Positions 14,540 to 19,028 of a stretch of DNA of 19,028 bases are shown in pieces. The notes under the pieces are model-generated. The model searched no databases. It was not told the DNA's origin and saw only the letters and a list, made by a program, of their open reading frames with translations. The DNA is taken from assembly GCA_035646535.1 (NCBI GenBank), contig DASRPD010000120.1, positions 1 through 19,028 of the forward strand, given 5' to 3'. The position numbers and the translations under genes were made by a program. Source of the stretch: DASRPD01 sp035646535. Its GTDB lineage: Bacteria; Actinomycetota; Acidimicrobiia; IMCC26256; JANYLB01. How positions within the stretch are numbered: the first letter of the stretch is position 1; each line of letters starts with the position of its first letter.

Positions 14540-15702
14540 GCTCGGCGGCGATCGCCGGGGTCGGCGAGACCGACTACGTCCGCGGGTCGGACCGGCTGCC
14601 GGTCCAGCTCATGCTCGAAGCCGCCGACGCGGCCATCGCCGACGCGGGACTGACTGCGGCCGACATCGACGGCATCGTGCCACCTCCCGGCTACACCACC
14701 GTCGAGGAGCTCGCGGCGAACCTCGGGGTGGAGACGGTCAACTGGTCGGTGACGGTGCATATGGGTGGGGCGAGTGGCGTCGCCGCGATCGGCGACGCCG
14801 CGGCCGCAGTACAGGCCGGTCTGGCCCGCAACGTCTTGGTTGTCGTGGGCTGGAACGGCTACTCCGCGTTCCGGCCTCGCCCGGGTGTGCCCGTGCCGCG
14901 GCGGGGGCTCGACGCGAACGCGGTGGGCGACGTCGTGTTGGACTATTACCTGCCCTACGGCGCGCGCTCGGCCGCGCAGTTCTACGCGTGGATCGCGATG
15001 CGCCACAAGCTGTTGTACGGCACCCGCGACACCGATACCGGTGAGGTCGCGGTCACGTTCCGTCGCCACGCGCAGCACAACCAGCGCGCCCTGATGCGCG
15101 GCCGAGAGCTGACCATGGACGACTATCTCGCCTCGCCATGGGTGAGCGAGCCGTTCCGGCTGTTCGACTGCTGCTTGGAGACCGACTGCGCGGTTGCTGT
15201 CGTCGTGACGTCGCTCGACGCGGCGCGCAGCGCCCCACACCCACCGGTCGCGATCCTCGCGGGCGCCGAGGGTCATCCGCATCCTGCCGATGACATCGCC
15301 AACCGGGCCGACCCGTTCCACATCGGCCTCACCGACGCGGCCCCGCGCGCGTTTGGTCGAGCAGGTCTCGTCCCGACGGACCTCGACTTCGCCGAGATCT
15401 ACGACTGCTTCACCTACGTCGTGCTCCTCCAGCTCGAGGCGCTCGGAGTCTGCGGGCGGGGTGAATCCGGCGCGTTCGTGCGTGACGGTGCCATCGGGCT
15501 CGGGGGGAGGCTTCCACTCAACACCCACGGCGGATTGCTGTCGCAGGGTCACATGTGGGGCATGAATCATGTCGTCGAAGCCACCCGCCAGCTCCGGGGC
15601 CAGGCCGGTGACGCCCAGGTCCACGGCGCCGAGGTGGGCGCCGTGACCGGCTGGGGGGATTTCGGCGATGGTTCGATCTTGCTGCTCGGTCGGGACCGAT
15701 GA
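14536..15702 (+). CDS. SCP2-thiolase / lipid-transfer (Ltp)-like protein lacking the thiolase Cys
   Basis: A 388-residue thiolase-fold protein of the nonspecific lipid-transfer/Ltp group. It starts VSSAAIAGVGETDY (GTG 14536). Where active thiolases have the nucleophilic Cys, the sequence is VHMGGASGVAA (75-84). The second-half motif EIYDCFTYVVLLQLEALG (287-304) carries Tyr289 in place of the thiolase His, and LNTHGGLLSQGHMWGMNHVVEA (328-349) follows. In Ltp2-type enzymes such proteins are retro-aldolases that cut steroid side-chain beta-hydroxyacyl-CoAs with a DUF35 partner. The next gene is exactly such a partner, overlapping by 4 bp. So a C-C lyase, not a thiolytic enzyme, is the best reading. 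The substrate is inferred from the family only. Confidence 0.88.
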   Translation: MSSAAIAGVGETDYVRGSDRLPVQLMLEAADAAIADAGLTAADIDGIVPPPGYTTVEELAANLGVETVNWSVTVHMGGASGVAAIGDAAAAVQAGLARNVLVVVGWNGYSAFRPRPGVPVPRRGLDANAVGDVVLDYYLPYGARSAAQFYAWIAMRHKLLYGTRDTDTGEVAVTFRRHAQHNQRALMRGRELTMDDYLASPWVSEPFRLFDCCLETDCAVAVVVTSLDAARSAPHPPVAILAGAEGHPHPADDIANRADPFHIGLTDAAPRAFGRAGLVPTDLDFAEIYDCFTYVVLLQLEALGVCGRGESGAFVRDGAIGLGGRLPLNTHGGLLSQGHMWGMNHVVEATRQLRGQAGDAQVHGAEVGAVTGWGDFGDGSILLLGRDR

Positions 15703-16163
15703 GCGGGTTCCCCGAGCGCCCCGGTCGCGTGCTGCCGACGCCGGTCGGGCTCAACGCCGAGTTCTACGAACGTGCCGCAACGACCGGTCGGCTCCACTTC
15801 CAGCGATGCGACGCGTGCGGTCGATGGCGCCATCCGCCGCGCTTTCGCTGTGCCGGGTGCGGGTCCGAGCTGTGGTCGTGGTCACCGGCGTCGGGTCGCG
15901 GGCGGGTGTTCTCCTGGACCGTGACCCATCGCCCCGTCGACCCCGCCTTCGCGGCTGAGCTTCCCTACGCGGTGCTCGTCGTCGAGATGGACGAGGGGGT
16001 GCGCGTGGTGGGCAGCCTCATCGGTCTCCCACCGGGTCAGCTCGAGCTCGACCTGCCCGTGGTTGCCGAGCTCGAGATCGTTGCAGCCGAGGTCGCGCTG
16101 GTGCACTTCCGCCCGGTGGGCCCGTCCCCCGGACCCGGCATCCCGACCGCGGCGGTCGACTGA
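15699..16163 (+). CDS. DUF35 OB-fold zinc-ribbon partner of the Ltp protein
   Basis: A 154-residue protein with an N-terminal zinc ribbon (Cys37, Cys40, Cys51, Cys54 in RCDACGRWRHPP and FRCAGCGS) and a C-terminal OB fold (about 60-140; GRGRVFSWTVTHRPVDPAFAAELPYAV). Such proteins bind acyl-CoA and form a complex with Ltp-type thiolase-fold enzymes, as in ChsH2-Ltp2 and MaoC-DUF35 systems. Its ATG lies inside the end of the Ltp gene (ATGA), consistent with a fixed stoichiometry. The stop codon is only 6 bp from the stop of the convergent PhyH gene, leaving no room for a separate terminator. Confidence 0.92.
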   Translation: MSGFPERPGRVLPTPVGLNAEFYERAATTGRLHFQRCDACGRWRHPPRFRCAGCGSELWSWSPASGRGRVFSWTVTHRPVDPAFAAELPYAVLVVEMDEGVRVVGSLIGLPPGQLELDLPVVAELEIVAAEVALVHFRPVGPSPGPGIPTAAVD

Positions 16164-16169
16164 GGTTTC

Positions 16170-16970
16170 CTACCGCATCACGTCCCAGACGATCCCGCCG
16201 TCGGGTGCGTCACCGAGGATCTCCGCGGGGTCGTGCTTGTCGATGTGGCCGATGAGACCGTGGTAGATGCCGTAGCCCACCAGCTCACGGAGGCGGGAGT
16301 CGAACGTGGCCGCGACCTCGCGCGGGATGCCGAGCTGCTGGTTCTCTTGCTGGCGGATGAAGCCGGCGCAGTAGTTCATCGCGATGCCGATGCGCCGGTC
16401 GTCGGTCTTGTTCGCGCCTCCGCCGTGCCACAGGCTGGAATGCCAGATGAGCACGCTGCCGCGGGGCATCTCCGCCGGGATCGTGTCGTAGGTTCCACCG
16501 AGATCCGGGCTCGGCGATCGGTGCGATCCGGGTACGAGGCGGGTCGCACCGTTGGCCTCGGTGAAGTCGGTGAGGGCCCACATGGAGTTGCAGACCGTGG
16601 GCGCATGCGGCTTGTCGAGGGGGATGAGCTGGTCGTCGGCGTGGATGGGCTGGGCTCGTTCGCCGGGCAGGATCGCGATCGACGACAGTGAGCTGATGAG
16701 GCATCCCGGGTCGAGGACCCCCTCCACGATCGGCAAGGTCTGTTCGTGGGTGGGCACCGAGGTCCACGGCGCGCCGTAGGCGAGCAGGTTGTAGACGCGC
16801 AGCGTGTGAGCACCTTCGAACGCGTTGCACGCGGGTTCCACCGAGAAGAAGGTCTCGAGGTCGGAGAGGGATCGCACGAGCGCATCGACGAGGTCGGGTT
16901 CGATCGCGTTCTCCACGATCGTGTAGCCGCCCGTGTCGATCCGTTGCAGGTGCTCTGCGACAGTGGGCAT
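16170..16970 (-). CDS. Phytanoyl-CoA dioxygenase (PhyH)-family protein
   Basis: A 266-residue Fe(II)/2-oxoglutarate oxygenase. QPIHADDQLIPL gives the iron ligands His110 and Asp112, SSLWHGGGANKTDDRRIGI gives His182 and the 2-oxoglutarate-binding Arg (192 or 193), and GATRLVPGSH (141-150) is the typical strand between. The double-stranded beta helix spans about 90-205. It should hydroxylate a substrate such as an acyl-CoA or a free acid with release of succinate and CO2; bacterial members vary widely. ATG 16970 is supported by a TAGCCT box 6 nt upstream. Divergent from the gamma-carbonic-anhydrase-like gene. Confidence 0.9.
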   Translation of the reverse strand: MPTVAEHLQRIDTGGYTIVENAIEPDLVDALVRSLSDLETFFSVEPACNAFEGAHTLRVYNLLAYGAPWTSVPTHEQTLPIVEGVLDPGCLISSLSSIAILPGERAQPIHADDQLIPLDKPHAPTVCNSMWALTDFTEANGATRLVPGSHRSPSPDLGGTYDTIPAEMPRGSVLIWHSSLWHGGGANKTDDRRIGIAMNYCAGFIRQQENQQLGIPREVAATFDSRLRELVGYGIYHGLIGHIDKHDPAEILGDAPDGGIVWDVMR

Positions 16971-16976
16971 GACGTG

Positions 16977-16982
16977 AGGCTA
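16977..16982 (-). promoter_or_regulatory. Probable -10 box of a leaderless promoter for the PhyH gene
   Basis: On the minus strand TAGCCT lies 6 nt before ATG 16970, with no Shine-Dalgarno. It is back to back with the box of the opposite gene at 16993. Confidence 0.45.
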
Positions 16983-16992
16983 CCGCCGTGAG

Positions 16993-16998
16993 TACGGT
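16993..16998 (+). promoter_or_regulatory. Probable -10 box of a leaderless promoter for the gamma-CA-like gene
   Basis: TACGGT ends 7 nt before ATG 17006, which favours that start over GTG 16988. The perfect palindrome GGTCCGGACC (16996-17005) spans the end of the box and the predicted transcription start. Confidence 0.45.
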
Positions 16999-17005
16999 CC
17001 GGACC

Positions 17006-17527
17006 ATGGCCATCTACGCCCTCGGCGACATCGAGCCGAATGTGCACCCGGACGCGTTCGTGCATCCCGACGCCACCGTGATCGGCGAGGTCACGATCGG
17101 CGCCGAGTCGACCGTCTGGCCGCAGGCTGTGCTGCGGGGTGACTACGGGTCGATCACGGTGGGGGCGCGCACCTCGATCCAGGACGGCTCGGTCATTCAC
17201 GCCACGCGCGAGCTCCCGACGTCGATCGGCGACGACTGTGTGATCGGTCACCTCGTCCACGCCGAGTGCTGCACCATCGAGTCGGGCGTGCTGTTGGGTT
17301 CCGGCTCGGTGGTGCTGCACCGGGTCGTCGTGCGCACCGGGGCCGTGGTCGGCGCCAACGCGGTGGTGCCCAATGGCATGGAGGTCCCGAGCCGAGCCAT
17401 GGCGCTCGGCGTTCCCGCCACGCTGCGGCTCGACGCCGTCGACCCCGATGTCGTCATCGCGCCCGGTGCCCACAACTACATCCGCAACGGGCAGCGGTAC
17501 CGCACCGAGCTCCGCCGCCTCGACTGA
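17006..17527 (+). CDS. Gamma-carbonic-anhydrase-like left-handed beta-helix protein
   Basis: A 173-residue hexapeptide-repeat protein starting MAIYALGDIEPNV. Repeats run through about residue 140 (ATVIGEVTIGAESTVWPQAVLRGDY, SITVGARTSIQDGSVIHA and on), followed by a C-terminal helix. Family members form trimers with a metal held by three His at subunit interfaces. His65 (SVIH) and His82 (VIGH) match two ligands, but the third is shifted: the sequence is GHLVHAECC, so His lies at +3 and Glu87 takes the usual +5 position. Carbonic anhydrase activity is therefore uncertain. A GTG at 16988 would add 6 residues; the -10 box supports ATG 17006. Rv3525c, a family member, lies near Ltp and DUF35 genes in M. 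tuberculosis. Confidence 0.87.
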   Translation: MAIYALGDIEPNVHPDAFVHPDATVIGEVTIGAESTVWPQAVLRGDYGSITVGARTSIQDGSVIHATRELPTSIGDDCVIGHLVHAECCTIESGVLLGSGSVVLHRVVVRTGAVVGANAVVPNGMEVPSRAMALGVPATLRLDAVDPDVVIAPGAHNYIRNGQRYRTELRRLD

Positions 17528-17611
17528 ACCCCACCCCCGAGCCCCGCCGTCGCGGTGGCGCCCCCGTGGGGAACCTTTCCCGGCCGTCAGCGCCGGGGTC
17601 GAGTCAGCTTG

Positions 17612-17646
17612 GGCCGGCAGGCCGCCTTGGCGTCGATTCGCCGGCC
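17612..17646. other. Inverted repeat in the gap before the thiolase gene
   Basis: GGCCGGC (17612-17618) and GCCGGCC (17640-17646) pair perfectly over a 21-nt loop. It lies in the 169-bp gap between two plus-strand genes and could be a terminator of the upstream gene. A weaker CCCCAC/GTGGGG pair (17529-17571) precedes it. Confidence 0.3.
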
Positions 17647-17656
17647 GCTCATCCCG

Positions 17657-17690
17657 TAGTCTGCCTGACGCCGTTGGAACTCCTGAGGAG
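17657..17690 (+). promoter_or_regulatory. Candidate -10 box and Shine-Dalgarno for the thiolase gene
   Basis: TAGTCT at 17657-17662 could be a -10, giving a leader of roughly 28 nt. GAGGAG at 17685-17690 lies 6 nt before ATG 17697 and decides that start; the frame is open further upstream but carries no thiolase sequence there. No good -35 is seen. Confidence 0.45.
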
Positions 17691-17696
17691 CTGTTG

Positions 17697-18911
17697 ATGC
17701 CCGAAGCAGTGATCGTCTCGACCGCCCGCACGCCGATCGGCCGTGCGTTCAAGGGGTCGTTGGTGAACGAGCGCGCCGACGACCTCGCCGCGTTCATCGT
17801 TGACGCCGCTCTGGGAAAGGTGCCCGAGCTCGACCGCAACGACGTCGACGACCTCATGCTCGGCTGCGGCCTCCCCGGCGGTGAGCAGGGCTTCAACATG
17901 GGACGGGTCGTCGCGATCCTCGCCGGCATGGTTCAGGTACCGGGTTGCACGATCACCCGCTACTGCTCGAGCTCGCTGCAGACGCTGCGGATGGCCACCC
18001 ACGCGATCCGCGCCGGCGAGGGCGACGCGTTCATCGCCGCCGGGGTCGAGACCGTGAGCAGCTTCACTCGCGGGGGAAGCTCCGATCACACTCCGGATAC
18101 GCAGAACAAGAGGTTTCAGGACGCCCAGCTCCGCTCGATGGCCCGCGCCAACGGTGACCAGGGTGAGTGGACGCCGCCCGAGGGCCTCCCCGACGTCTAC
18201 ATCGCGATGGGTGAGACCGCCGAGAACGTCGCCGAGGTCGAAGGCGTGTCGCGCGAGGAGATGGACGAGTACGCGTTCCGTTCCCAGCAGCGCGCCGGCG
18301 CCGCGATCGAACGGGGCTTCTTCGAGCGGGAGATCACACCGGTCACCCTGGCCGACGGCACCGTCGTCTCCACCGATGACTGTCCTCGCCCCGGAACCGA
18401 GCTCGCGAAGCTGGCGTCGCTGAAACCGGCATTCCGTCCGAACGGCAAGGTCACCGCGGGCAACGCGTGCCCGCTGAACGACGGCGCGGCCGCGGTCGTC
18501 GTGATGAGCGACACCAGAGCGGCCGAGCTCGGGATCACACCCTTGGCCCGGATCGTGGCGAGTGGGGTCACCGGCCTCGACCCGGAGATCATGGGGCTCG
18601 GGCCGATCGAGGCGTCGCGCCAGGCGCTCGGGCGCGCCGGGATGACCATGGATGACGTCGATCTCGTCGAGATCAACGAGGCGTTCGCCGCGCAGGTGAT
18701 GCCGTCGGCCCTCGCGTTGGGCATCGACATGGACAAGCTGAACGTGAACGGCGGCGCGATCGCGCTCGGCCACCCGTTCGGCATGACCGGCGCCCGCATC
18801 ATGACCACGCTGCTCAACGGCCTCGAAGACGCCGACAAGAGCATCGGACTCGAGACGATGTGCGTCGGCGGCGGCCAGGGTATGGCCATGATCGTCGAAC
18901 GCCTCTCCTGA
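17697..18911 (+). CDS. Acetyl-CoA acetyltransferase (thiolase), FadA type
   Basis: A 404-residue canonical thiolase, making or cleaving 3-ketoacyl-CoA. VIVSTARTPIGRAFKGSL opens the protein, the nucleophile is Cys90 in ITRYCSSSLQTL, NEAF is at 327-330, the catalytic His359 is in NGGAIALGHPFGMTGAR, and the second Cys389 is in ETMCVGGGQGMA. All catalytic residues are present, in contrast to the Ltp protein upstream. The usual CxSG around the first Cys is CSSS here, a modest variation. The start has a clear Shine-Dalgarno. It would finish the beta-oxidation cycle begun by the acyl-CoA dehydrogenases. The stop codon lies in the outer arm of a long inverted repeat. Confidence 0.95.
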   Translation: MPEAVIVSTARTPIGRAFKGSLVNERADDLAAFIVDAALGKVPELDRNDVDDLMLGCGLPGGEQGFNMGRVVAILAGMVQVPGCTITRYCSSSLQTLRMATHAIRAGEGDAFIAAGVETVSSFTRGGSSDHTPDTQNKRFQDAQLRSMARANGDQGEWTPPEGLPDVYIAMGETAENVAEVEGVSREEMDEYAFRSQQRAGAAIERGFFEREITPVTLADGTVVSTDDCPRPGTELAKLASLKPAFRPNGKVTAGNACPLNDGAAAVVVMSDTRAAELGITPLARIVASGVTGLDPEIMGLGPIEASRQALGRAGMTMDDVDLVEINEAFAAQVMPSALALGIDMDKLNVNGGAIALGHPFGMTGARIMTTLLNGLEDADKSIGLETMCVGGGQGMAMIVERLS

Positions 18912-18992
18912 CCAGCCACCCCCATCGCTTCAGCGTCGCAGGACGGGAATAATCCCCGACCTGCGACGCCAAAGTGATGGGTGGGTCAGGAG
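18905..18992. terminator. Long imperfect inverted repeat with strong hairpin after the thiolase gene
   Basis: The core pairs GCGTCGCAGG (18933-18942) with CCTGCGACGC (18960-18969), extended by CGGG/CCCG inside and an AT-rich loop AATAAT. The outer part pairs CTCCTGACC (18905-18913, containing the stop codon) with GGTCAGGAG (18984-18992), with an ATCRCTT-type stretch between. A terminator is the simplest reading. Confidence 0.6.
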
Positions 18993-19028
18993 CGATGGGT
19001 GGGTCAGGAGCGATGGGTGGGTCAGGAG
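18976..19028. repeat. 18-bp tandem repeat running to the window edge
   Basis: Three head-to-tail copies of GATGGGTGGGTCAGGAGC (18976-18993, 18994-19011, 19012-19028), identical as far as they go, the last missing one base at the window end. The true copy number is unknown. Confidence 0.9.

Noticed and set aside
14068..15624. 518-codon minus-strand open frame across ppgK and the Ltp gene
   Set aside because: It runs through two well-supported genes and the promoter gap without any recognisable domain.
17528..17696. Possible riboswitch or tRNA in the 169-bp gap
   Set aside because: No tRNA T-loop, acceptor pairing or known riboswitch core was found; only simple GC-rich inverted repeats.

Overview
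The window looks like chromosomal DNA from a high-G+C actinobacterium, most likely of the Acidimicrobiia or a related lineage. This rests on content rather than any marker gene: dense GC-rich coding, several acyl-CoA dehydrogenases and F420-type luciferase-like oxidoreductases, a polyphosphate glucokinase, an SCP2-thiolase/DUF35 pair, and TANNNT boxes placed 6-8 nt before start codons, as in leaderless actinobacterial mRNAs. I see no tRNA, rRNA, insertion sequence, phage gene or CRISPR array. Genes are packed with short gaps; the longest gene-free stretch is about 250 bp (1597-1846).

Layout. 1-1596 (minus): a pentapeptide-repeat lipoprotein followed by an amidohydrolase that runs off the left edge, with a 15-bp palindrome over the amidohydrolase promoter. 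1847-4756 (plus): a secreted coiled-coil/transglycosylase cell-wall protein whose 5' end seems frameshifted, an acyl-CoA dehydrogenase, and leucyl/phenylalanyl-tRNA-protein transferase (aat). 4840-8638 (plus): a tight five-gene unit of ArsC-type reductase, acyl-CoA dehydrogenase, F420-type oxidoreductase, poly-gamma-glutamate-hydrolase-like zinc protein and acyl-ACP thioesterase. 8676-9719 (plus): an Rv3520c-type F420 oxidoreductase, convergent with a duplicated EthD-domain protein (minus). 10454-11991 (plus): two overlapping short-chain dehydrogenases. 12073-14383 (minus): polyphosphate glucokinase, then a type-B carboxylesterase. 14447-16163 (plus): a possible small leader ORF, an SCP2-thiolase/Ltp-like protein without the thiolase cysteine, and its DUF35 partner. 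16170-16970 (minus): a phytanoyl-CoA dioxygenase-like protein, divergent from a gamma-carbonic-anhydrase-like protein at 17006-17527 (plus). 17697-18911 (plus): a canonical thiolase, followed by a strong hairpin and an 18-bp tandem repeat reaching the window edge.

Functionally most genes fit oxidation of acyl-CoAs, perhaps branched or steroid-like ones: two dehydrogenases, two SDRs, a thiolase, an Ltp/DUF35 C-C lyase-type pair, a PhyH hydroxylase, an acyl-ACP thioesterase and a carboxylesterase. The gene types Rv3520c-like LLM, DUF35, Ltp and gamma-CA-like recall the Mycobacterium tuberculosis Rv3520c-Rv3525c neighbourhood; the link to steroid breakdown is inference. Regulation appears to rely on leaderless promoters in very small divergent gaps and on hairpins at gene ends.
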